A stretch of 39,178 bases of DNA, taken from positions 1 through 39,178 of IMG/VR virus record IMGVR_UViG_3300023063_000060. One strand, given 5' to 3'. Origin of the DNA: a virus. Under the pieces are notes generated by a model. It was not told where the DNA came from. It saw nothing but the letters and a program-made list of their open reading frames with translations, and searched no databases. The position numbers were made by a program, and so were the translations under genes. Below, piece after piece: positions 7,507 through 14,823 of the stretch. Position 1 is the first letter of the stretch; the number at the start of each line of letters is the position of its first letter.

Positions 7507-10250
7507 CAGCCGTAGCCTCCGGGGAGCGATGGACGGTTGATCTTGCGGATGGTGCGCTCCTGGGCGCCGGCCATGATTGGCTCAGCCATCGCACCCACCG
7601 TCCGCACCGTGTTTTGCTGGATCTCAGTGACGAACAGCGGCGATGGCTTCACATTCACGTCAGCGGTGACGTGCACGCGATCTTGGCGACTCATCGCCCC
7701 AAAACTCGGCATCCGCGGTATCTGGGGAGACTGGAGCGACATCGAGGGCGAAACCAGTCCGCCGTCGGCAAATCGCGGGAGACGACGATGGTTGATCGCT
7801 TCGACGAGTTCCGGATGCTCCGCATAGGCCGCTGCGTTGATGACGTATTCGCCATTCGACAGCATCGCGGGGATCTTGTCCTCCCGCGGTCCACCGGCGC
7901 CGTAGATCGGGCCGCCTCCGGCCTTATGCTGAACCGCCTGACCACCATCGGCGAAGTGAATGCCAAAGATGCTCCCGCCACTGATCGCTGAAAGGATCGT
8001 TTTCTCGATCAGGATCTTCGCGAGGTCAGCGACAATGCTCGACGCCATATCCTTAAAGGCCGCGCCAACGCTCTTGGTGCCGCTGATGACGCCTGCAAAG
8101 CCATCCTCCAAGCTTTTGAACGCATCGACGCCGACACCTTGCAGCGCGTCATTCGTATCGCCGACGGCGCTTTTCAGCTGGTCTCGATAGGAGGCGAGGG
8201 GCGTTTCGTTCTTGCGCTCGACCAGCGCGACATTGGCGGGATGCTGGGCGTTGATCTGATCAATCGTGGTATGCGCGTTCTTCGCGGCTTCCGAATTGGG
8301 CTGCGATTTGGCGATGATGTCGTTCTGCGCGGCGATCGCCTGCTTCTCCTGATAGTCCAGCAGTTGTAGCTCGAGCTTCAGGCGCTCTTTCCTAGTCAGC
8401 GCGAGCTGATCATCCAAACTCGCGAGGTTGATCTTGCCCTGCAGGCTGAGATTTTCGCGGGCCAGGGCTTCATCAGCCAAGCGGGCAACCTCCTTCCGTT
8501 TGGCCAGAATCTCCTCGTCGGTTTCGGTTTCGCGATAGGTTGTTTCCAGCTGGGCGCGCTGCGCGCCCGTGCGTTTGCCAGCAGCAACCTGCAGGTCGAG
8601 CTGCACCTCACGGGTTTTCTCAGCATCTCGCAGCGACTGGATATCGATAGCGAGTTGACCCTCAGCGGTATCGGACAGAGCCTCCTTCGCTTTCGCGAGT
8701 GCTGCGTCGGCGGTACGGATTTCGCCTTGAAAGGCCGCGTCCTCGGTGAGCTTCTTGAGGCGCTCAGCTTCAGCTTTCGCTGCGGCAGCGCGTGCCTCGC
8801 TTTCAGATTTCCGCTGTGCGGCGCCCTCCTTGCCAGCCAGGGCGGTCGCCATCTCAGCAGTGGCACCCTGCTTGATGAAGGAAATCTGGCGTTTCTTGTT
8901 GGCGATCTCGTCGTTGTACGCGGCGAGCACAGCACCAGAGGCGCCGACCTTCTGCTTTTCGAGGTCAGCGACTTCGGTCTGAAGGTTTTTGAGGCCATCG
9001 CCATTATCGTTGGTGCTGCCGACACCTCCGCTTCCAAGTCCGTGACCCTCGGAACTATGCGGTGCGGCCAGCGCGGCTTGCGTAAGCCCTATCTGACGCT
9101 GCATCTCCGCAATTGCGGCAGGGATGTCCGTCTGACTTCCCTGTGTATTCCCATCTCGGAGAGTTACAGCTCGACCAGTATAAACGGGTGCAGATTTGTC
9201 GCGGTCGTATCGCTTGCGAGCCTCAAGAAGTTTCTGCTTCCGAAAAGCCGGGTCGGTATTAGAGTCTTCCTCCTGCTGACCGAGTTGCTCGCCGTAAACG
9301 TAGCCCGCGACGCCCCCGACAAGTGCGCCCACATAGCCCAGGCGTGAACCGGCCATGGCGCCAAGGATGCCAAGCGCCCGCTCCGGGTGCCCCGACAGAA
9401 ATTTAGCAACTGCGCCCGACGCAGCCACCATAGAGGTCGCAAGACTCTCGATAGCGGTCGCATTTTGCGCAATGGCGGATGCCATCTGAGCGTCGACGAC
9501 CTGCTTGAGCGCCGCCAGTTTATGATTCACCTGTTCGCTGTGTTCGATCAGCTCTGGACTGAGAACGATACCCAACTGCTCGGCCGCCGACGCAAGGGCG
9601 TTAAATCCGTCGGATCCTGCACTAAGGAGCGGGACGAGGCCGAGCGACTGCTTGCCGAGCAGCGCCATGGTGTCAGCCGCTTTCTGGGCGGGGTTGTCGA
9701 GCTTCTTAATCGCGTCAGCCGTGTCGAGATAAACGCCCTCGACGGACCGTACTTTGCTGTTGGAATCAAGAACCTTGACCCCGAGCCTATCAAACAACTC
9801 GATCAACGACTTGTTACCGTTTCCGGCCTGCCCAACACTCCGCGCGAATTTGCCAAGCCCTTCGTCAGCCGCCGCAGTGGCTACGCCGAACTGGCCAGCG
9901 GCGTAGCGATATTTCTGGAGGAAGTCGGTCGATGTCCCGACCTGCTCAGACACGAACTGGACGTTACCGGCAAACTCGAGCGCCTTCTTTCCAGTCTCAA
10001 TCAAGCTTTCGCCGAGAAGGAGGCCGATAGCGCTCTCGCCGAGACCCTTTAGTCGCTCAAGCGGTGCCTCCAGCTTCTCTACACTCTTGCCGAGCAGGTC
10101 GAAGCGTTCATCGACCTTGCCGAGATGACCCTCGACGCCGGCCTGAAAATCGGCCGTCGCTTTTTCTGCCGCGGAAAGCTCGCTGCGGAGAAGCTCGGTC
10201 GTGGCATTGATTTGGAGCAGGAGCGCGCGGGTTTCGCTGCTATCGGCCAT
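7506..10250 (-). CDS. Tape measure protein
   Basis: A 914-aa, strongly helical protein that sets tail length and is ejected with the DNA. Residues 1-60 are coiled coil. Residues 280-320 hold a hydrophobic stretch with G-A-M-A-G-S and V-G-A-L-V-G-G-V, as in many tape measures. Residues 440-690 are a long charged Ala/Lys/Glu coiled coil. Near the C-terminus lies the recurring phage motif F-A-D-G-G, with P-A-M-L-S-N-G-E-Y-V-I-N in between and a second F-A-D-G-G. At about 0.15 nm per residue, a general rule, the tail would be roughly 135 nm. A 7-kb tail-tip block follows directly. Confidence 0.92.
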   Translation of the reverse strand: MADSSETRALLLQINATTELLRSELSAAEKATADFQAGVEGHLGKVDERFDLLGKSVEKLEAPLERLKGLGESAIGLLLGESLIETGKKALEFAGNVQFVSEQVGTSTDFLQKYRYAAGQFGVATAAADEGLGKFARSVGQAGNGNKSLIELFDRLGVKVLDSNSKVRSVEGVYLDTADAIKKLDNPAQKAADTMALLGKQSLGLVPLLSAGSDGFNALASAAEQLGIVLSPELIEHSEQVNHKLAALKQVVDAQMASAIAQNATAIESLATSMVAASGAVAKFLSGHPERALGILGAMAGSRLGYVGALVGGVAGYVYGEQLGQQEEDSNTDPAFRKQKLLEARKRYDRDKSAPVYTGRAVTLRDGNTQGSQTDIPAAIAEMQRQIGLTQAALAAPHSSEGHGLGSGGVGSTNDNGDGLKNLQTEVADLEKQKVGASGAVLAAYNDEIANKKRQISFIKQGATAEMATALAGKEGAAQRKSESEARAAAAKAEAERLKKLTEDAAFQGEIRTADAALAKAKEALSDTAEGQLAIDIQSLRDAEKTREVQLDLQVAAGKRTGAQRAQLETTYRETETDEEILAKRKEVARLADEALARENLSLQGKINLASLDDQLALTRKERLKLELQLLDYQEKQAIAAQNDIIAKSQPNSEAAKNAHTTIDQINAQHPANVALVERKNETPLASYRDQLKSAVGDTNDALQGVGVDAFKSLEDGFAGVISGTKSVGAAFKDMASSIVADLAKILIEKTILSAISGGSIFGIHFADGGQAVQHKAGGGPIYGAGGPREDKIPAMLSNGEYVINAAAYAEHPELVEAINHRRLPRFADGGLVSPSMSLQSPQIPRMPSFGAMSRQDRVHVTADVNVKPSPLFVTEIQQNTVRTVGAMAEPIMAGAQERTIRKINRPSLPGGYG

Positions 10251-10268
10251 ACGGCATCTCCCATAGTT

Positions 10269-10294
10269 AAAGGGCGCCCGCGAGGACGCCCTTT
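10269..10294. terminator. Inverted repeat, 8-bp stem, before the tape measure gene
   Basis: AAAGGGCG (10269-10276) and CGCCCTTT (10287-10294) form an 8-bp perfect inverted repeat with a 10-nt loop. It lies 18 nt upstream of the tape measure start. On the minus strand the stem ends in CCCTTTAA, a short U run only, so termination would be partial. It could equally be an mRNA hairpin that protects or moderates the tape measure message. Confidence 0.5.
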
Positions 10295-10343
10295 GTTCTA
10301 GAATTTCGGTTGCTCAGTGGCCGATCATGTTCGGCAGGAGGTG

Positions 10344-10367
10344 AGGGCACCCCAATAGGGGCGCCCT
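10344..10367. terminator. Hairpin just after the 93-aa gene
   Basis: AGGGC-A-CCCC-AATA-GGGG-C-GCCCT is a stem of 4 plus 5 bp with one A-C mismatch. It starts 5 nt after the stop of the 93-aa gene and is followed on the minus strand by CACC rather than a U run. It may be a weak or factor-dependent terminator closing the accessory cassette. A second hairpin lies 50 nt further on. Confidence 0.5.
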
Positions 10368-10371
10368 TCGC

Positions 10372-10653
10372 TCATTCGAGATCTATACCCGGAAACCACG
10401 CCGTCCCGTCGTAGACCAGTTCTTCGACCTTCCACAGGAGAAGGCTGAGCGCTGCTCGCGATACCGTAACGGTCTTCGCGGAAGGGTCATCGCAACCAGC
10501 TACTTTGAGGTGCCCCATCGCGGAAAAAAGCCATTCATCGGCCGACCCAAGATCGGCCGACAGTTCGTCTAACTCAAGGCGGTCAACATGCAGCGCCTGA
10601 AGACGATCAGATTCCCTGCGGTCATAGTTTTCAAATATGCTGACGACGTTCAC
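10372..10653 (-). CDS. Small acidic protein of unknown function (93 aa)
   Basis: Starts at GTG (10651-10653), whose GTGA overlaps the stop of the Rha/KilAC gene by 4 nt, a typical coupled start. The protein is acidic and helical, with I-F-E-N-Y-D-R-R-E-S-D-R and L-L-L-W-K-V-E-E-L-V-Y-D. No known domain was recognised. Coupling to the antirepressor gene suggests it acts with it or is a phage accessory factor, but nothing in the sequence shows this. A longer upstream reading is possible, but overlaps the antirepressor by 73 nt. Confidence 0.65.
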   Translation of the reverse strand: MNVVSIFENYDRRESDRLQALHVDRLELDELSADLGSADEWLFSAMGHLKVAGCDDPSAKTVTVSRAALSLLLWKVEELVYDGTAWFPGIDLE

Positions 10654-11387
10654 GCCGCTTTGTCCAAAGGAACGCCGAATACCAGCGCCAGTTTCGTCAA
10701 GCCCTTCGGCGTGATATGGCAATATGGCCGACGGGCCGCCATGCCTGTTTTCTGGTCGGTGTAATTCGCCTCTTTATATTCCAGGCGTCCATTTTCAATG
10801 TGTTGCTTGTACGCGACCCAGCTGCCGTTCTGTCGATAAACCCAGCCGTTGGAATTCATCCAAGACGTCATGTCCGCCTGCTTCACACTGAGAAGCTTTG
10901 CGGCTTGGGTAAAGGTCACGCTGCCCGTACTCGCGGAAAGTAAGTCCAGCGCGGCAGCCTTGGGCGCCGCGAGCGTGAGCGCCGCTTCGGCCTTACCTGC
11001 TCTCTCGGCGCTATCAGCAGCTAGGCGTAAAGCTTCCGGGAGTGACGAGGGGATTCGGAACGCTTGGCCGGCGGCTGCCTCCAGATCCTGCCACCGAACA
11101 ACGATCTTGTGGCGGGTTTTCACGTCGTACCCTGAGATCAATGTGATCGTCAGGTCCTTGGGGAGCATGAGCTCGCGGTAGGTCTGACCGTTCTGGGGGT
11201 GTGTCCAGAACTGGACATACCCCTCGACGTTCAGGTCGAGGGCGCCGAGCATGGCCTCCGCATCCCGTAGGACGTGGCGATGATCCTTGCCGGTCAAGTC
11301 GGCGATCTCGCGGGTCGACATAGTCGGCGCCGCATCGGACGAAAGTTGGAGGTTCGAGAAATTCGCGGTATCGTCTGAATCGGGCAT
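10650..11387 (-). CDS. Rha/KilAC-type phage antirepressor
   Basis: A 245-aa protein with two known phage regulator domains. Residues about 22-105 match Rha (pRha): T-G-K-D-H-R-H-V-L-R-D, then W-T-H-P-Q-N-G-Q-T-Y and L-I-S-G-Y-D-V. Residues about 130-240 match the KilAC/ANT DNA-binding domain, ending in I-T-P-K-G-L-T-K-L-A. Proteins of this type inactivate repressors or regulate lytic growth. The ATG at 11387 was chosen; a GTG at 11408 has no ribosome binding site. The gene lies in an accessory cassette between tail genes, not near the repressor. Confidence 0.85.
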   Translation of the reverse strand: MPDSDDTANFSNLQLSSDAAPTMSTREIADLTGKDHRHVLRDAEAMLGALDLNVEGYVQFWTHPQNGQTYRELMLPKDLTITLISGYDVKTRHKIVVRWQDLEAAAGQAFRIPSSLPEALRLAADSAERAGKAEAALTLAAPKAAALDLLSASTGSVTFTQAAKLLSVKQADMTSWMNSNGWVYRQNGSWVAYKQHIENGRLEYKEANYTDQKTGMAARRPYCHITPKGLTKLALVFGVPLDKAA

Positions 11388-11898
11388 GATTGAAGCATGT
11401 CCTTCCACAGTGGTTATGAGCGGTCGTCACAGCCTCCGCTCAACGCTGAGGGAGAGCGACCGGAAGGGTTCTGCTTCCAAGGGCTATTGCCCTTCCGGTC
11501 GTCCACGGCGCTGGAGATCCCTGCACCGAATTTCCATGACCATTGGCCACGGCGGAAGTCGGATCGCAGCATCCATCACTTTTGCATGAAAATGAACCGG
11601 ACCGATCAACGGCGGCGATTCCAGCACGCAGCGGGGACGCTGTCGAAATTCTCTGCGGCCCTACGCCGATCACGGCGGAGCCATCCCTTCGCGGGAAGCA
11701 GATCAGCACTGGAATTGAGATTGACTGCTGGGGAACTGTGATCCCCCACACCCAGCAGCCGAAACCCAATCCTACACAAACTCTTTTCGGCCGCAAGGGC
11801 CTCGATGGGGGCGGAAGCAAGCTTTCGTCGCCGGGGACCATTCTAGGGAACAAAAGGGGCCGGTAAACCACTCCCGAAATTATTCCGGGCTTGGGCAC
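11388..11898. other. 511-bp gene-free region with two strong inverted repeats
   Basis: No convincing gene was found here; readable frames on either strand look like random composition. It contains a 12-bp perfect inverted repeat, CGACCGGAAGGG (11457-11468) and CCCTTCCGGTCG (11490-11501), and, inside it, a competing hairpin AAGGGC-TATT-GCCCTT (11479-11494). A second repeat is CTGCTGGG (11725-11732) with CCCAGCAG (11751-11758). These lie upstream of the minus-strand antirepressor gene. They could be a regulatory leader, a small RNA or an operator region. No U run identifies a normal terminator. Confidence 0.45.
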
Positions 11899-12237
11899 TC
11901 AAAGCCCCTCTTGCCGATCCATCAATTCAAGCTCCCACCAAGCCTTGAACTGCAGATGGGCGCGGTAAAGCTGATCCTCATGGTGCGTCATGCCGACCCG
12001 GAAGACGTCCTTTGCCTTCTGCGTGTGCCCGGCCAATTCGAACTCAGCTTCTGCAATGAAATCCGCCTGCGTCCAGCGCTCGACCGGCTTCGAGCGCCAA
12101 TCCATGGGTGCAGGTGCACTGGCGATCGCGAGGCCGCCAGCCGTAGCAGCCACACTCGCAGCGGCGAAAAAGCCAAGAAATCCACGACGCGAGGGTACTT
12201 GCACGCCCAAAGGCATGATATCGGCAGCGGTAGCCAT
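11899..12237 (-). CDS. Tat-signal-bearing exported protein of unknown function
   Basis: A 112-aa protein with a twin-arginine signal at residues 16-21 (S-R-R-G-F-L) followed by a hydrophobic Ala-rich stretch to about residue 38, which is the classic Tat export arrangement. The mature part is about 70 residues, helical and acidic, ending with W-E-L-E-L-M-D-R-Q-E-G-L. GGAG precedes the ATG at the right distance. No function is recognised. An exported protein in a phage accessory cassette suggests a change in the surface or periplasm of the lysogen, but this is speculation. Confidence 0.65.
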   Translation of the reverse strand: MATAADIMPLGVQVPSRRGFLGFFAAASVAATAGGLAIASAPAPMDWRSKPVERWTQADFIAEAEFELAGHTQKAKDVFRVGMTHHEDQLYRAHLQFKAWWELELMDRQEGL

Positions 12238-12304
12238 GATCGATCTCCGGTCGATTGCGGTTAGGAGCGGCGCAGGGTCTGATCACCCTGCGCCGTTCTG
12301 CATT

Positions 12305-12314
12305 TGTAATTACA
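12305..12314. promoter_or_regulatory. Palindrome TGTAATTACA
   Basis: A perfect 10-bp palindrome in the divergent spacer between the Tat-signal gene and the ribbon-helix-helix gene. Its half-site TGTAA partly resembles the neighbouring 25-bp repeat (TGTAT, TTACA). It is a plausible second operator for the regulator. Evidence is the symmetry and position only. Confidence 0.4.
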
Positions 12315-12335
12315 TGCACTATTGCACTCGGTCAA

Positions 12336-12360
12336 GCATGTATTTACAAAGCATACATGC
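12336..12360. promoter_or_regulatory. Operator-like inverted repeat over the RHH start codon
   Basis: GCATGTAT (12336-12343) and ATACATGC (12353-12360) are perfect 8-bp arms separated by 9 nt. The ATG of the ribbon-helix-helix gene (12357-12359) is inside the right arm. Binding there would block its transcription or translation, so autoregulation is likely. The same spacer is the likely promoter region for the minus-strand Tat-signal gene. Confidence 0.55.
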
Positions 12361-12527
12361 CCGATGAGAAAAGCAAGCCTTTCCAAATGCGAGTTTCGCC
12401 CGAGTGGTTGATGGTGCTCGATGATTGGCGTCGATGCGAAAGCGACATTCCATCACGCGCTGAAGCGATTCGGCGGCTCGTGGAAATCGGTCTCAGAACT
12501 TCGTTTGCGGCGAAGGGAAGCCCTTGA
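12357..12527 (+). CDS. Ribbon-helix-helix (CopG-like) DNA-binding protein
   Basis: A 56-aa protein: F-Q-M-R-V-S-P-E-W at residues 8-16 looks like the beta strand, and W-R-R-C-E-S-D-I-P-S-R-A-E-A-I-R-R-L-V-E-I is the helix-turn-helix portion with the typical S-R-A-E-A-I-R-R-L-V. Such dimers bind operators as autoregulators, often of toxin-antitoxin or plasmid partition genes. It is the only plus-strand gene in the late region apart from the 269-aa protein. It overlaps the end of the minus-strand exported protein gene by 35 nt. Confidence 0.75.
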   Translation: MPDEKSKPFQMRVSPEWLMVLDDWRRCESDIPSRAEAIRRLVEIGLRTSFAAKGSP

Positions 12528-12906
12528 ACGGCGCGACTTCGCAGGAGCCCTTCCAGTCAGAAGATAGTCCGCCGCCGGCCGGGAAGTTATAAGTCGAGTA
12601 TTCGCCGGTCACTCGGCTGACTCTGTGCCCCTTAGTCCCGTATACCGGGTCGTTCTCATAACTTTCTTCGAACTCGATGTTCTGTCCGTCGGCATTAAAA
12701 ATCGGAATCACCGATGGGCAGGTTTCGTAGCAGTATTGCTTTGCCTTTAGGTCCACCCGCAATTCCATAGAAAAAACGTCGTTTTTCTCGAATTTGTCGC
12801 GCGCGGCAAGGTAGTGAATTTTACCGGAGCATACTAAGTCGAACTGGTCTGCGGCGCTGGCCGGCACGGAGATGGAGAGCGCGACGATGGTTCCGAGGTA
12901 TCTCAT
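12493..12906 (-). CDS. Sec-exported protein with four cysteines
   Basis: A 137-aa protein with a Sec signal peptide: M-R-Y-L, hydrophobic 5-14, and probable cleavage after A-S-A near residue 18-19. The mature protein has Cys at 26, 59, 63 and 122, which could make two disulfides in the periplasm, and mostly beta pattern with Y-N-F-P-A-G-G-G. Family is not recognised. It overlaps the end of the RHH gene, tail to tail. It may alter the host envelope, for example to block other phages, though that is not shown. Confidence 0.7.
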   Translation of the reverse strand: MRYLGTIVALSISVPASAADQFDLVCSGKIHYLAARDKFEKNDVFSMELRVDLKAKQYCYETCPSVIPIFNADGQNIEFEESYENDPVYGTKGHRVSRVTGEYSTYNFPAGGGLSSDWKGSCEVAPFKGFPSPQTKF

Positions 12907-12961
12907 CCCGAAACCGTAGCACCTTCACGATCCGCTTCAACTGCGTTTGCTGAAGCTGCCA

Positions 12962-13485
12962 TCAATCGGGACAATTGACCTTCCGCCACGCTTCAAAGGC
13001 GTGCCAGAACTCTACCGGCGTCGCTTGACCCCACCGGTCGGTTGACCACCCGAGGGTGGCGTCGGCGATGCCAGCGAGTTTTCGGGCTCCGCTGATGCCG
13101 CCAGCGTCTTCGTCTTCGGCGGAGCCTTCATTTCCCCCGAGGGGGTGAGCCCGCCGGTCACCGCGAGGTAAAGCATCAGCTCCAGCCGCTTGAGCAGGAC
13201 GAGTGTATTCTCGGCTGCCAGCAACTCCTGAACTCGAGGTGCCTTAAACAACGGCGCTTCGTCATGGCCGACGGCACGACCCCATGCACGGATGCACTCC
13301 GTGACGATAATCGCGGTCTCCCACGACTTAAGCGAGGCCCGGCCGGCGGCATCGGCGGCCTCTACCTTCGACATGTTGATGCCGCGCTCGAACGCCTCGA
13401 TCGCCTCATGGGAGGGGCGCATCCCGTAAGTTTCGCCGCCAAGCTCGATATCGAACTCGCCCCGGGCCTCGCTAGTCGCCCGCAT
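12962..13485 (-). CDS. Tail assembly chaperone, -1 frameshifted long form (174 aa)
   Basis: The 157-aa frame contains G-GGG-GAA at 13132-13138. After a -1 slip there, the frame stays open for 56 codons to TGA at 12962-12964. The added part ends in L-G-W-S-T-D-R-W and T-P-V-E-F-W-H-A-F-E-A-W-R, the aromatic pattern found in the second half of phage tail assembly chaperones (Phage_TAC_6 / former DUF2376 type). No start codon is found in this frame near the motif. This is the arrangement of lambda G/GT. It would give a short and a long chaperone that coat the tape measure. The slip itself is predicted. Confidence 0.75.
13012..13485 (-). CDS. Tail assembly chaperone, short form (GTA-gp10 / TAC_11 type)
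   Basis: A 157-aa protein starting M-R-A-T-S-E-A-R-G, with L-G-G-E-T-Y-G-M-R-P-S-H-E-A-I-E at 16-31, an E-A-F-E-R-G motif, and a helical segment W-E-T-A-I-I-V-T-E-C-I-R. This matches chaperone proteins of gene transfer agents and related phages. The last 40 residues are Pro/Ser/Gly rich and end in K-R-R-R. The ATG at 13485 shares a base with the TAA of the tail tube gene. The gene sits between tail tube and tape measure, with the accessory cassette following. Confidence 0.85.
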   Translation of the reverse strand: MRATSEARGEFDIELGGETYGMRPSHEAIEAFERGINMSKVEAADAAGRASLKSWETAIIVTECIRAWGRAVGHDEAPLFKAPRVQELLAAENTLVLLKRLELMLYLAVTGGLTPSGEMKAPPKTKTLAASAEPENSLASPTPPSGGQPTGGVKRRR

Positions 13486-13907
13486 TAGATCAGATCCACG
13501 GTCGGCGCAGCGGCGGCGTTGAGAGTGACGGACGTGCCGACCACACCCTTCTGCGCCGCATCGGTGTTGCCGAAATCGGTGTACATGTCGCACGCGAACA
13601 GCGTCGCGGCGACGGGGTCGGTAACGGTGATGTCGCGAACCTCGTAGTTCGTGATCACGCTGGTCGAATCCGCCAGCTTCATGGCCGTATAAGCCGCATC
13701 GGGAAGGTTGGGCTGGATCGCCTGCGTGATTGTCAGCGTCTTCTGCCCTGGAGCGGAGGTGCCATAGCGACCCGTGTTTTTGTCCGAGGTGTCGATCGAG
13801 CTACCGCTGCGGTTGATCGTCAGGTTGCCCTGGCCGAGCGGCTGCACGTAGGTGGCATCCCCCGTCTTGATAAACAGGCGCATGTTGTCGCCGAGCATCT
13901 TTGCCAT
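13485..13907 (-). CDS. Major tail tube protein
   Basis: A 140-aa beta-rich protein: M-R-L-F-I-K-T-G at 9-16, T-I-N-R-S-G-S-S-I-D-T-S-D-K near 30, T-L-T-I-T-Q-A-I-Q-P and V-T-D-P-V-A-A-T-L-F. This is the standard pattern of phage major tail proteins (TP901-1/Phage_tail_2 type), which stack as hexamer rings to form the tube. It lies between the tail terminator and the chaperone genes, as in many siphophages. One-base overlap with the chaperone start. Confidence 0.9.
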   Translation of the reverse strand: MAKMLGDNMRLFIKTGDATYVQPLGQGNLTINRSGSSIDTSDKNTGRYGTSAPGQKTLTITQAIQPNLPDAAYTAMKLADSTSVITNYEVRDITVTDPVAATLFACDMYTDFGNTDAAQKGVVGTSVTLNAAAAPTVDLI

Positions 13908-13943
13908 TTCACGTTCTCCATGAGCGGCCCGCAGGCCGGTTGA

Positions 13944-14351
13944 TCAACTCGCCGGCTGAGCGATGATGAAAAATATTTGGGTGCCGACATAGGTCGCGCC
14001 GTCTTCGAGTAGCGGCGCGCTGGCGCTCGTCAGCTCCGGCCGAGAAAATATGGCCCGGTCGTCAGCGATCAGCGCGCCGTCGACCAAGCGAGCGCGCACC
14101 ATCTCCTGCATCACCTTCACAACGATCTTCGTTGTCGACTGCATGCAAATATGAACCGCAAAGTCGTGCTGCTCGATCTGCTCGCCTTTAGCGCCGAGGG
14201 GTGTCACTTGATCCTCGCCGAGGAGCGTAAACGGATAGGTAGCCTGTCCATCATTGTTGACGGGGACCTCGCTGACCACCGGAGGGAGGCCAACAACACT
14301 GCTGAGCGCTTGAAAGATCGCCTTCTGTGTCGCGCCCGTCAAATCAGTCAT
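13944..14351 (-). CDS. Tail terminator / completion protein (DUF3168 type)
   Basis: A 135-aa protein beginning M-T-D-L-T-G-A-T-Q-K-A-I-F and containing L-P-P-V-V-S-E-V-P-V-N and Y-P-F-T-L-L-G-E, typical of DUF3168, and a strand with H-D-F-A-V-H-I-C-M-Q. It ends the tail tube and joins it to the neck. The ATG at 14351 overlaps the HK97-gp10-like stop by 8 nt and has GGAG in front; an ATG at 14363 is a possible longer start. It ends shortly before the tube gene. Confidence 0.85.
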   Translation of the reverse strand: MTDLTGATQKAIFQALSSVVGLPPVVSEVPVNNDGQATYPFTLLGEDQVTPLGAKGEQIEQHDFAVHICMQSTTKIVVKVMQEMVRARLVDGALIADDRAIFSRPELTSASAPLLEDGATYVGTQIFFIIAQPAS

Positions 14352-14823
14352 CACCCGCTCCATTCGCTGCGTCGGTGAGTATGCTGGTCAGCAGGGTGCG
14401 GTAGGCCGGAAGGGTCTCGATCCGGAACTGCGCTTTGGTCTGCCGGACGATATAGAGCGGCCGGAGAGCACGAATATGCATCGCGTGGCCGGCGCGCGGC
14501 CCGCGCTTGATCCGAACGTCCTTCGACCCTCGACCCACGTCGAGGATATGGGCGTAGAAGACGAAATCGCGCCTGGTGAGCTGGCCAACCTTCAGGTTGA
14601 GGGACTTCGGCGTCACCTTCCAAGAAATCGAGTTGCGCGCCGCGCCGGGTGTCCGGTCAGGCCTTGGTGTCGCGAGAACGGGGACCAGCGACCGCATCGT
14701 GTTCGCGGCCGGCGGCCCGGCGGTGTAGAGCAGAGCAATAACCCGCTTATTCGCGCTGTCGGGCAACCGCTTCAGCAACCGCTTGAAGCTGGCGACACCC
14801 TTAACGCTGGATCGCCGTCTCAT
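14344..14823 (-). CDS. HK97 gp10-like head-tail protein
   Basis: A 159-aa basic protein with F-K-R-L-L-K-R-L-P-D-S-A-N-K-R-V near residue 12 and a later R-D-F-V-F-Y-A-H-I-L-D-V-G-R-G-S, which are the marks of the HK97-gp10 family. These proteins take part in neck or tail joining. It overlaps the joining protein stop and the tail terminator start. The 14344 stop is inside the next gene's beginning. Confidence 0.85.
   Translation of the reverse strand: MRRRSSVKGVASFKRLLKRLPDSANKRVIALLYTAGPPAANTMRSLVPVLATPRPDRTPGAARNSISWKVTPKSLNLKVGQLTRRDFVFYAHILDVGRGSKDVRIKRGPRAGHAMHIRALRPLYIVRQTKAQFRIETLPAYRTLLTSILTDAANGAGDD

Noticed and set aside
11440-11866. Open frames on both strands in the 511-bp region upstream of the antirepressor gene.
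   Set aside because: No ribosome sites, no motif and irregular composition; the region is better described by its inverted repeats.
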